From Fimbriimonas sp. (GTDB lineage: Bacteria; Armatimonadota; Fimbriimonadia; Fimbriimonadales; Fimbriimonadaceae): a stretch of 38,436 nucleotides of DNA. This document shows, piece by piece, positions 23,930 to 32,500 of the stretch. Numbering within the stretch: position 1 is the first letter of the stretch; each line of letters begins with the position of its first letter. The notes under the pieces were generated by a model that saw nothing but the letters and a program-made list of their open reading frames with translations, had not been told where the DNA came from and made no database searches. The stretch covers positions 1 through 38,436 of the forward strand of contig JARLGV010000122.1 of assembly GCA_031292555.1 (NCBI GenBank). Reading direction: 5' to 3'. The translations under genes were made by a program, and so were the position numbers.

Positions 23930-26346
23930 AGACCACCCTCCATATAGAATTCGAGCTTGCCGTTTTCGGGGAAACTTGGGTCGTTGTCAAGCTGGAAAAT
24001 CTCCACCGAGTCGCATTTGATCACACCGGTGGTAAGTCCGGCCGTCGAGGGACTCCAGAGTCGCTGGAACCGGTTTGGCGGCGCCGAAGTCGGGCCCAAG
24101 TCGACCCAATGAACGCCAGTCACCGACATTGCGGTTTCGATGACTTCGCTGAGCGCGATCTGTTGGCCGAAAGACCATACATCGGGGTCGAAGAACCCGC
24201 CCGATTTGTTGGAAAAGACCTCAAAGAGTCGCGACTTGACGTTGCTTCGGAAGTAGCTTGGGTCAACGCAGACGGTCATCGCAATGTCCAAAGGCGCCTT
24301 GACCGGGCTCACTATTTCGAGATCGACGTTGGCCAGGCGATAGGACTCCAGAAAGGCACGCAGATCGACCTTGAATGGGTCGTCGATCGGCAGCCCATGC
24401 TTACGATCGACAAAGAGGCGGGTGGCGTACCAACTTCCAGTCCATACTCGCTCGGCCTTCGCTCGCTGGACCTCAGGATGTAACAGGCATACCTGTTCGT
24501 AGTCCGCGATCGTGACGGCGCGATGCGGCACTTTAAAAGCCTCGGGCGCGTTCTTTCGAATCGACTCGATCGGTTCGGGGTCCCTTCCGCCTACTGCGGC
24601 CATTGGGTTTCGCACGCTTCGAACGGCAAGCTGCGAGCCGACAATATGGCCGATCGCCTCAGGGCCCAGGTTAGCATTTGATCCATTTCCAACCCGGTAG
24701 TCGGCGCGCGGCGCCGTTGGCGCCGGCTTCCCAAATATGCCGTCGCCGAATCGGAGACGCTCTACGCCGTTGTTCTCGGTTTCGACGACAAATCTCTGGG
24801 TCTCCCCGTCGCTCTGTAGAAGGTCGGGCACCGCGAACCAGGGAGGATCCCCAGGGAGCTTGATTTGTGGCCAGACATCGACCGGGTCCAGGGGAATGGC
24901 GGAAACGGCGCTTGCGGTCGGGTCAAAGAGGACAGGGAGATTGTCGGCATCCCTGATAATGGAGCCGTTTCGAGTTCGGTATCGAGCTTGTCGCGTAACG
25001 GGGCCGTACTGAAGACGCAGACGACCGTCCGAATCGACGTCGGTCACCGCCGGCTCCGAAACCGAATACCCGTGGTCGGCCAATACGATATTTCCGCGAG
25101 CCTTGGCGGCCGGACCCAACGGACTGGACAAGGGCAGCGAGAACGGAAGGGCATCCTCTAGGCTCCAGGTAACCAGCACGACGTTCAGGGGAGCGCGAGT
25201 GAGAGGATCGATGATCAAAGGGTCCGTGACATGAACCGGATCTTCAACCAGGCGCACCACATGCCTAAGGCTCACATCGGCATCCGCCGCGACTCCCGTA
25301 TTCGGATCGCACGTTTGCTCGAGGAGGAGCAGCTGCCCGCTGGCTAGCAGATCCAGGCGATTGGCCCAATTCACGAGGGACGCTGTCGTCGAGCCGGCCT
25401 CGATGCAGCAGTTACGGTCTCCCCAAGTGTGAAAGTCGATCTCGTTCAGTCCTTCGAGGAGGGTTGCGTCGTGCATGGCCTCGAAAATGAAGCGGCCATC
25501 CAAATACGCCTGATCCAGGGTTTTCTGATCGAGGATGACGCCTGCATCGAACTTCGAGATAAAGGCAGTTCCTGCCTTCAGGTCGACCGGTCCGCTGATC
25601 TCGAGCGACATCCAAACCCGGGCGTTTTGACCGTCGTCGATCCGGTAGTCCAAGAGCCGGCTGTGCCTGGACATCGAGGTGCGAAGCCTCGCCGTCCCGA
25701 GATATGCCTCCGTCGAAACCGCGTCTTGGTAGTAGCTCAGCTGGTCGGCGGCATAGGCCAAGACTTCGACGATCGTCACCGCCGGATCGGCGGCATTGGT
25801 GTCAAATCCGTCCGACAGAAGGGCGCCGATCCGGTCGAGCATCAGCCGGCGGAAACTGCTGTAGTCCTTCGAAAGGTAGTCGATGTAGGCCGTCTTGGGC
25901 GGGCCGTCTTCGCAATTGAGGTCCGGCTGGCAATCGAAGTCCGAGGGGCAAAGGACCCTGAATGAGAAGGAAACCTTGCTGAGTATCGCGTCGATGTGGT
26001 CAGGCGGGTCGGTGGAAAGCCGGGACTTCACGAGTTTGAGCGTGTAGGTCGACGCGTCCGTGTCTCCAGAAACCTTTACGGTGAGGACTAGTCCGGCGGC
26101 AACGGCCGACACGACCTTTGGAGCAGGGAAGCGAACCCCGCCCTCGATGAGAACCATGCGCGACCAATCGCCGACCGGCACGATCGGGTGAACAAAGTGG
26201 GCCTCCAAAGTGTCCGGCGGCTTGGTAGGATCGGCGTTCGCGAGCACTTCGAGGAAATCGATTGCGTTTATCGAGCCGTCAGTGATATCGCGAACCAGAG
26301 CGATCCGATGTGGGTTCAGACACGTATATGTTTGTTGTGCCGTCAC
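23926..26346 (-). CDS. eCIS putative baseplate assembly protein 1 (gp6/Pvc11-like)
   Basis: The 806-residue product is the first of two gp6-like wedge proteins. Characteristic pieces are YIDYLSKDYSSFRRLMLDRIGALL (about 148-171), the AVTIVEVLAYAADQLSYYQDAVSTEAYLGTARLRTSMSRHSRLLDY block (about 190-235), a beta-rich centre with NNGVERLRFGDGIFGKPA, and a C-terminal J-like part with KVPHRAVTIADYEQVCLLHPEVQRAKA and FGQQIALSEVIETAMSVTGVHWV. It starts with GTG overlapping the gp25 gene's TGA. By homology to PVC/Afp11 and T4 gp6 it forms the iris-like baseplate ring that triggers sheath contraction. Confidence 0.88.
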   Translation of the reverse strand: MTAQQTYTCLNPHRIALVRDITDGSINAIDFLEVLANADPTKPPDTLEAHFVHPIVPVGDWSRMVLIEGGVRFPAPKVVSAVAAGLVLTVKVSGDTDASTYTLKLVKSRLSTDPPDHIDAILSKVSFSFRVLCPSDFDCQPDLNCEDGPPKTAYIDYLSKDYSSFRRLMLDRIGALLSDGFDTNAADPAVTIVEVLAYAADQLSYYQDAVSTEAYLGTARLRTSMSRHSRLLDYRIDDGQNARVWMSLEISGPVDLKAGTAFISKFDAGVILDQKTLDQAYLDGRFIFEAMHDATLLEGLNEIDFHTWGDRNCCIEAGSTTASLVNWANRLDLLASGQLLLLEQTCDPNTGVAADADVSLRHVVRLVEDPVHVTDPLIIDPLTRAPLNVVLVTWSLEDALPFSLPLSSPLGPAAKARGNIVLADHGYSVSEPAVTDVDSDGRLRLQYGPVTRQARYRTRNGSIIRDADNLPVLFDPTASAVSAIPLDPVDVWPQIKLPGDPPWFAVPDLLQSDGETQRFVVETENNGVERLRFGDGIFGKPAPTAPRADYRVGNGSNANLGPEAIGHIVGSQLAVRSVRNPMAAVGGRDPEPIESIRKNAPEAFKVPHRAVTIADYEQVCLLHPEVQRAKAERVWTGSWYATRLFVDRKHGLPIDDPFKVDLRAFLESYRLANVDLEIVSPVKAPLDIAMTVCVDPSYFRSNVKSRLFEVFSNKSGGFFDPDVWSFGQQIALSEVIETAMSVTGVHWVDLGPTSAPPNRFQRLWSPSTAGLTTGVIKCDSVEIFQLDNDPSFPENGKLEFYMEGGL

Positions 26347-26699
26347 AGTGGCCTCACAAAGGTCGCGGTTCCCGGCTTCGAACCGGCCCGGATGGTGTAG
26401 GAGATGGTGATCGAGAGGGTCGAATCGTCTGAAGTCACCTGGATGTTGTTGAAAGCGATCCGGTCACCCAAGGTCTGTTGAAGAACGCCCTGAATGAGAA
26501 GCTGCGTCGATGTGGCATGCTCGCCGCTATTCAGAGAGAACACTAGTTGGGCAGCCCCCGCGCCGAAAGTCGGTCGATTGACCCGCTCTCCCTGCTGGGT
26601 GAACAGAACGGCTTCGATGAGCTCTCGAGCGTGAGCCTGCTCGTCGGAAGCGGCCGTCATGCCGTGGGTGGACAATCCATACGGAAAGCTCATGTTCAT
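26343..26699 (-). CDS. eCIS baseplate protein, gp25/GPW-like (Pvc9-like)
   Basis: The product has 118 residues from ATG 26699, which overlaps the preceding TGA by ATGA; the frame is open further upstream to 27002, but that stretch overlaps the PAAR gene and has no gp25 character. Family features are the N-terminal FPYGLSTHGMTAASD, EAVLFTQQGERVNRPTFGAGAAQLVFSLNS, the hallmark EQ/R..NRP.FG region, then ILQG/LQQTLGDRI and a terminal beta strand pair. gp25-like proteins nucleate the wedge and sheath in contractile systems. The length is normal for the family. Confidence 0.9.
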   Translation of the reverse strand: MNMSFPYGLSTHGMTAASDEQAHARELIEAVLFTQQGERVNRPTFGAGAAQLVFSLNSGEHATSTQLLIQGVLQQTLGDRIAFNNIQVTSDDSTLSITISYTIRAGSKPGTATFVRPL

Positions 26700-27040
26700 T
26701 GGGCAGACACCTTCATTTGGGTGACAGAGATCACAGGCGAACCTTGGGGGATCTGCTCGGCGCTCTGGCATATCCCCGTGCTGGAGGTGACGAGCACCGG
26801 ATTCCCGCCGATCTTCACTCGCATGGCAGGCACGAGCCACTGAACCTTTACGCAAGGCTGGGGCTTCGTACCGGTCCCGATCGGGATTTGAAACGGGCAA
26901 CCTGAAACCGTAAAGGTGTCGGAGAGGGTTACGGCAGGTTGACCCCCCAGAGTGACTCTTGGGTTCGAAGCCACCGCCTGCACCTGTCCGGCATGCGGGC
27001 ACATGCAGGTCATTCCGACGTGCAGCATCTGGCCGGGCAT
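26696..27040 (-). CDS. PAAR-like spike tip protein (Pvc10-like)
   Basis: This is a 114-residue protein; ATG 27040 has GGAGG at 7-base spacing, while a GTG one codon earlier is too close. It is a compact beta protein with HVGMTCMCPHAGQV at the start, repeated GG-PAVT and GGNPVLV turns, and three further cysteines (SGCPF, QPCVKV, GICQS). His/Cys residues in the first strands and late cysteines suit a metal-stabilised tip cone as in PAAR proteins. Its place, directly after the gp5-like spike gene and before gp25, is that of Pvc10/Afp10. It should cap the spike and pierce the target membrane. Direct PAAR family membership is not certain from sequence alone. Confidence 0.72.
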   Translation of the reverse strand: MPGQMLHVGMTCMCPHAGQVQAVASNPRVTLGGQPAVTLSDTFTVSGCPFQIPIGTGTKPQPCVKVQWLVPAMRVKIGGNPVLVTSSTGICQSAEQIPQGSPVISVTQMKVSAQ

Positions 27041-27525
27041 CACATCACCTCCAATGCGCCGTTGTTGATCGAGACGCTTGCGCTTGTCAGCTTCACGCTG
27101 TTCGCCCCCATGGAAAGCTCGATACCGGTCGAGTCCATGACGAGCTTCAAGGGTACGGCGACGCCGGGCGAGCCGACCTCGAGCTTGACCCCGCCGCCGC
27201 CCGGCACGTCACTCAGCGTGAGGGTGATGCCCTCCGTTTTGATGACTTTCTGCTGGGCCACCGCCGGATCGGCCGGAACTTCGCCCGTACCCCAGAAGCA
27301 TCCGGCCAAGATCGGATAGTCCGGGTCGCCGCCTTCGAACTCGACCCAGATTTTTGTGCCAATGGCAGGGACCATGAAGAACCCTTCAAAGGGAACGCAA
27401 GGCATTGCCCAACTAAGCTGCCCGCTTGCCAGGACGCTCGGACAACTGACTTGAACCCTTCCAAGCATCAGCGGGTCGACGTTGTTTTCGACCGTTCCCC
27501 GGTACTTCCCGTAGTATTTGCTCAT
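27040..27525 (-). CDS. gp5-OB / baseplate protein V-like spike
   Basis: The 161-residue product starts KYYGKYRGTVENNVDPLMLGRVQVSCPSV, the OB-fold entry of phage gpV/gp5 and VgrG, followed by MPCVPFEGFFMVPAIGTKIWVEFEGGDPDYPILAGCFWG (about 40-78), the family's most conserved segment. The C-terminal 70 residues (GITLTLSDVPGGGGVKLEVGS...) form repeating strands that would build the trimeric beta-helix spike. In PVC this domain is fused to the hub in Pvc8; here it is a separate gene overlapping the hub gene by ATGA. Confidence 0.9.
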   Translation of the reverse strand: MSKYYGKYRGTVENNVDPLMLGRVQVSCPSVLASGQLSWAMPCVPFEGFFMVPAIGTKIWVEFEGGDPDYPILAGCFWGTGEVPADPAVAQQKVIKTEGITLTLSDVPGGGGVKLEVGSPGVAVPLKLVMDSTGIELSMGANSVKLTSASVSINNGALEVM

Positions 27526-28649
27526 GGGACCACCACCGGGGAAGTCGTTCCAAGGCCGGGCCGAGTCAACTTGAACTTCTGCGAATAGGCCCCGTGCTTT
27601 ATGTTGTGGGTCACTTCCTTGACGTAGTACATGCCGTCGTGCTTCATCCCCGCGCCGCGGAGCCCGACCAAGCCCCGCGCCACGAGCGCCCCGCCGTAGG
27701 CGACCGCGTCAATCTCGCCCTCCACGGTTACGGCGTGCGAGCTTTGGTCGCTTTGGGACTGGGCATACGCAAATGCCTGTGAGGCGGTCATCCCCTGGGT
27801 TTCGCGAAGCAGGGTAGTTCGAGGATCGGGGCCCGAATCGGTGTTCAGCGGCACGGCAGTCGATACGGTGCTTGACGCTGAAACCGAGGTGCCAGTGCTT
27901 CGATCCAAAACCTGGCCGGTGACTTGGGTTGGCTGAGCCGAATCGTAATTGAACGTTACGCCCGAGCAGTTTGTGGCCTGCGCCATGTTCACGGTAATCG
28001 CACTTTGCGGCAGCGATAGCTGCACGGGCGGACCGAGGTAGGCAGTGCTCGTCATCGGCGCCGGGCCCGGTTTCATGGCAAAGACATAGTCGGGCGGCTT
28101 AATTCGGTTGATGTAGTCCAGATCGGTCTCCCGTTGCACAGGGATACGCTCGGTCGGGTTGGGAATGTCGAGGCTCAGGGGCGGAATGACCATGGGAATC
28201 ATCCCATAGGTGGCGTAGCTTGCGATGATTTTGGCGAAGATAATCGGCATCGGCTGGGCAGGATGCTCCTCGACCTTCTCCTCCAAATCCATCAAGAGGC
28301 TCAAGTCTTCGCCGGCGACTTCGAGCGTTGTCGGCTGGGTGCTCGAACCCGGCGTTATCTGGAGGGTCGTGATAATTCCGTCCGAAATCACGGTGGGTAC
28401 CACCCCAAAGATGGCGGTGAGTACGACCCGAGAACGAACCGCCAATTGGGCATCGTTCAGCAGTGGATCCTCGGTAAGGTCCATCGCGCCGCTTCGGCCG
28501 CTTCGAAAGACAAGCTTGAATCCGGAACGTCCGGTATCGGTGTGCTTCACCTCGATCTCCTGGAGACAGTCCAGAAGACGAATCGATGCCGGGGTCGCCA
28601 CGGGACCCGGTCCGATCAGGATATTGAGGTGGATTCCTAGTAGGTTCAT
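27522..28649 (-). CDS. gp27-like hub protein (Pvc8 N-terminal / phage late control D-like)
   Basis: The 375-residue product carries the tube-adaptor hub fold: an N-terminal beta domain (CLQEIEVKHTDTGRSGFKLVFRSGR), a second barrel with VAGEDLSLLMDLEEK (about 128-143), and PVQRETDLDYINRI (about 190-203), the hallmark of gpD/gp27/VgrG1 proteins. It ends with YYVKEVTHNIKHGAYSQKFKLTRPGLG, again typical of phage D proteins. It forms the trimeric hub between spike and inner tube. Its ATG overlaps the stop codon of the LysM-like gene (TAATG), and it overlaps the gp5-like gene downstream. Confidence 0.88.
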   Translation of the reverse strand: MNLLGIHLNILIGPGPVATPASIRLLDCLQEIEVKHTDTGRSGFKLVFRSGRSGAMDLTEDPLLNDAQLAVRSRVVLTAIFGVVPTVISDGIITTLQITPGSSTQPTTLEVAGEDLSLLMDLEEKVEEHPAQPMPIIFAKIIASYATYGMIPMVIPPLSLDIPNPTERIPVQRETDLDYINRIKPPDYVFAMKPGPAPMTSTAYLGPPVQLSLPQSAITVNMAQATNCSGVTFNYDSAQPTQVTGQVLDRSTGTSVSASSTVSTAVPLNTDSGPDPRTTLLRETQGMTASQAFAYAQSQSDQSSHAVTVEGEIDAVAYGGALVARGLVGLRGAGMKHDGMYYVKEVTHNIKHGAYSQKFKLTRPGLGTTSPVVVP

Positions 28650-28936
28650 TACATTGGCATCGGAATGTTCAGGGTCCGATCGATTTCATCGACGAGGTCG
28701 AACGGATCCATCGCTTCGTTGGCATCGGCGATCCTCCAGAAGGAAAGAGGGTCGCCCAGGGTTCGAGTGGTGACGGAGTCCATTCGATCGCCCTGCACTG
28801 TCGTTGTCTGACCGATGATCTGGAGCGATGCGGCGTTGGGCACAAAACGACGCAGAACATAGGACACTTCGGTTCCATCGTCGAGCTTGAATGTCGACGT
28901 GGCGAGGGTTGCGTATCGGCTGGTGGGATCAAACAT
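28649..28936 (-). CDS. LysM/gpX-like small baseplate protein
   Basis: The 95-residue product ends with a LysM/tail-X-type module: TVQGDRMDSVTTRTLGDPLSFWRIADANEAMDPFDL (about 46-81) then IPMP. In Afp/PVC this LysM-like module is the C-terminus of Pvc7 (T4 gp53-like), where it clamps neighbouring baseplate wedges; here it is a separate gene, 6 bases after the Pvc7-like N-terminal protein. The N-terminal half (RYATLATSTFKLDDGTEVSYVLRRF) is the usual short lead-in of such proteins. Confidence 0.8.
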   Translation of the reverse strand: MFDPTSRYATLATSTFKLDDGTEVSYVLRRFVPNAASLQIIGQTTTVQGDRMDSVTTRTLGDPLSFWRIADANEAMDPFDLVDEIDRTLNIPMPM

Positions 28937-28942
28937 GGCGGT

Positions 28943-29593
28943 TCAGATCTGGATGATGTTCCCCGAAACCATCTGGCTTAGGCCATTCGCGGCGCCCACC
29001 GTCGCCAAAGCCTCTTTGACAACTTGATGGGCGAGGAAGAGGCCGTAACCGGGGTGGGTTACGGAGAGATCGTTGTAGGAGAGGACTTTCATCGTGAGCG
29101 AGACTTTTGCTTGGACTGGGTTCAAGGACGGGTCGTACATCTCTTCGACAATCGTCAGGTCGGATATCTTGACGGGGACGACTCGCTTGGGTCCCCAAAC
29201 GAACAGGGTGAAGGGCGCATAGGGCGGAATCACCTCGATGGTTCCGGTGAGAAGCAAGGCGGTGTTGGCGATGACGACCGCAGTCGACGGGTAGACCAAC
29301 ATCTCGAGTGCGGCCAGTTGAGGATGGATGCCGTTCTGGACGGCGATCGGATCCCCCGCCGCCAAGGCATCGATCGCGTCGATCTCGATGTCCGCCTTGA
29401 TCACTTCCTCGGGAGCCCCGCTAAGGCGTAAGACCTCCGGTTTCGAAGCGTCTTGGAGCCACTTAGGCGTGATCGTGCGCGTCATCGAATCCGGGTTGTA
29501 CTGAAACGCGATGACCGTCGGCACCGGGTTCGGGATGTTGAACGAGATAATCGCACCGTTCTGGACCTTGGGTGCGATGGGGGATGTACTCAT
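28943..29593 (-). CDS. Pvc7/Afp7-like baseplate protein (CIS tube protein family)
   Basis: The 216-residue product begins with ISFNIPNPVPTVIAFQYNPDSMTRTI (about 15-40), the N-terminal strand set of the eCIS family often labelled CIS tube/LysM protein and equivalent to the N-terminal part of Pvc7/Afp7. The central helices and strands (DIEIDAIDAL, LAALEMLVYP, LFVWGPKRVVPVKISDLTIVEEMYDPSLNPVQAKVSL) also match the pattern. The C-terminus is amphipathic (HQVVKEALATVGAANGL). It probably sits in the inner baseplate. The ATG overlaps the stop of the DUF4157 gene (ATGA), so the toxin-like gene is embedded in the structural operon. Confidence 0.82.
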   Translation of the reverse strand: MSTSPIAPKVQNGAIISFNIPNPVPTVIAFQYNPDSMTRTITPKWLQDASKPEVLRLSGAPEEVIKADIEIDAIDALAAGDPIAVQNGIHPQLAALEMLVYPSTAVVIANTALLLTGTIEVIPPYAPFTLFVWGPKRVVPVKISDLTIVEEMYDPSLNPVQAKVSLTMKVLSYNDLSVTHPGYGLFLAHQVVKEALATVGAANGLSQMVSGNIIQI

Positions 29594-32500
29594 CGTCGGT
29601 TCCTCCTCGGGCGATCGTCGCGGCCCGGGTTGTACGTTCGAGCTTCTTCCAACTCGTTCGGAGGGATAGTGCCAGGGCCAGCGTGTGTATCGAAGGTCCG
29701 CTGGAGTCGAGCGAACTTCAGGAAGTAGTCATGATCGTCATCAGGATTAACATAGAGCCGGGTCCACTCGATATGTGCCGTAAATAACGAGTTCTCATGC
29801 TTCCGCTGTGCCACCAGGTCACTCAGTTCGTCAGAGCAAGGTCCGCAAGGGGCCAGAGGATTCAGCTGAACCTCGAGCCTCGTCATATTGGAGCGGACGT
29901 GTTCCTCGCTTCTTAGCCAACTGATGAAGTGGTGTTCGGCGTGCGTTTGGTTCTGAATATCGCTAAAGGCTCTGATTCCATTGAAGGTTCGTGTTCTTAC
30001 TTCGGTTGGAGTTACCGACTCAACTTGACCCAATACCGGTCTCACGTTTGCCATTCTCTCGCGGCCTCCCATCAAGCTCGTTTGGATAAGGTCTCTGCCA
30101 GAGGAATCGGTTTGAGTCAGATTGTTGGTCAGGATTGGCGGTTGGCTTACGACCATGCGTGCAACCATGGCCACTGAGACAGATCTGCCATCTTGGTCAA
30201 CCTTCTTGATTTTTCCGATAGGCACTGTTTCGCTTGCCGATGCCAAAACGGCAGATTCGCCCTCCTGGTCAGGAGCACCGAGCTCGAGATTGAGTAGTCC
30301 TTGTGGTCGAAGTTCTGCTAGGATCTGCCCCATCACGGTCCGCACATCGGCCAGGCTGTGGCTCGGAGTTAGCCTCTCGGTCATCCGGGCCGATGCTAGA
30401 GCCTTGACTGTTTCGCTAGGTGACTGATTCTCGGGTTGCCGCCCAAACCCGAGCGCGCGGCCGACCGTCCTAACGAGGCTGGCGGCCCCGCGGATCACGG
30501 AGTCGATGATCTGATTGATCGGATTCTGAATCCGCTCGATGATTGTTCGAATCCGGTCGCTGATGCCCCCCAGACCCAGGATGCTGGCAAGCAGGCTGAT
30601 GAGGACGGGAACGGATCGCGCCAAGGCATTCTCGACCCAGTTCGCCGCCGCTGTCAGGTTGCCCTGGGCGATGGCGACGACCGAATCGATGATCGCGTTG
30701 ACCAAGGCAAGGATCTGGCTGCCGCGCTCAATGAAGAACACCACGATGTCCTTGATAGCGAGGCAGGCTCGAACAAAAGCACTTGCCGGGTTAAGGAGGC
30801 CGATGATCCATTGGATACCGGCCATGATCACCCGCTCCATGACGAACTCGCGGATTTGCGAGATCATCTGCTCCTTGAGAGCCTCAAACTGGGCACTGAT
30901 CCATCGCCAAAGCCCGGCCGGACCTTCGGTGATCAACACGCGAAAGACCTCCGCCGTCGTCTCAAGAGCCCGCACAACACCTTCGCCGAGGATGGCGACT
31001 GCTCGACGGCGGAAGTTGGCGTAGGTCAACCCGAGAACCTGCAATACCAACCCAAGAATGCTTCGAAGGTCGAAGGTGGTCGGCATCTGGATCCCGGCCG
31101 ATGCCAGGGCTCCGAATAACCAACCCATCAGGCCCTGAATCAGATAGCGGCCAATATTGTTGATGAACTGCCGAAGGCCCTGGCCGATGGCGCTTACGAG
31201 GTTGCCGAGGAAGCCGATCGGATCGCGGATGATCATTCCGATCGCGCTTGCCGCTCGGGAAAGCACGTTCATCAGGGTGTTGGCCAGAGAGCGGATCGTG
31301 TTGATAACGCCGGTAATGGCGCCGAGGGCCGCATCGACCAAGCCGCGATTTTCGGCCTGCATCGCCGATATCCGATCGTCGATCGCTTGGACGTTGGCGA
31401 CGTATCGTTGGGCAAGTGAATCGATGAGCCGGTCTCGGCGGTCGCTAACCGATTGCTCCAATTGCGTGAATTGGTCAGCCAAACTCTGCTCAGCCGTCTG
31501 TCCAATGCTCCTCAGGTTCTCGGGCAAGGACGTCACGTACTCGTGAATGGCCGTTCGACCTTCTTGAATCATCGTCGTGGCTGCCGTGAGACCAGTCTCA
31601 ACGATCGTCGCGACCCGCTCGATCACGGCATCCATCTCTGCTAGGTATGCGTCCCGCCCTTCCGTGTAGAAGGCATCGACCTCGGACGGCATGCTCATGA
31701 CCTTGTCTTTCAGCCACAGCGTCCAGCCAAGCGCACCGCTGTACCGGTCGTCTTTGTAGGCATCCATTCTTGTGCCCACGTATTGCTCGAAATTCTGCCT
31801 GGCCGTCTCCGAGCCAGTGTCGAACTCCCGATTCGCATCGGTTTCAACCTGGGCCAAGCGACCTTCTACGCTCGTCCGAAGCGCGGCAAATCTCCGGTTG
31901 ATTTCGCTGGTGATGTTCTGTCTAGCTTGTTCGGTTTGCGTTCGGGCATCGTTCTGTTGACCCGTCGCCTGTCCGAGAACGCCGGCCCGACCGGCATGCA
32001 TGCGTTGAAGATCGCCTCCAACAAGGACAGATGTCTGCTGGCGTTCGGCCCCCAAGGCGGCGGTTTCTTCGGCCCGGAACTGGGTGGGGGCAGTCGCTGA
32101 ATGTTGCCTCGCCTGATCCGTAGCGGCTACCGCGCCAGTGAAAGTCGGTTCGTTTGACCGTTGGAGTTGCTCGGTAGTGACCCCGCCCTGCGCCATCGTG
32201 CTGTCGATTTGCTGCGGACCGTGATCGAGATCCACTTGGTCGTTCGGGCGGGGAGCTTGAACGGCCCCACGACTTGGAATCGAATCGGGAGCCGGCCCGG
32301 CAGCATCCGATTGCATCGGTTCGGCAACTCGCGGCGGAACCGACGAGGTGTCGGGCGTGGCAGACGTGGCGGCGGGGACGCCCCCCGCGGCCTGACTGGT
32401 ACCAGACTGGACTTGACCAGAGACGTCGCGTCGGATCTCCCCTGCCCTGCCACTATGCTGGAAGCTATCGGCTTCCCCAAGATTTGCCGGGGTGATCTCC

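Noticed and set aside
26700-27002. N-terminal extension of the gp25-like frame up to 27002
   Set aside because: The extension overlaps the PAAR-like gene in another frame; the ATGA overlap and family N-terminus fix the start at 26699.
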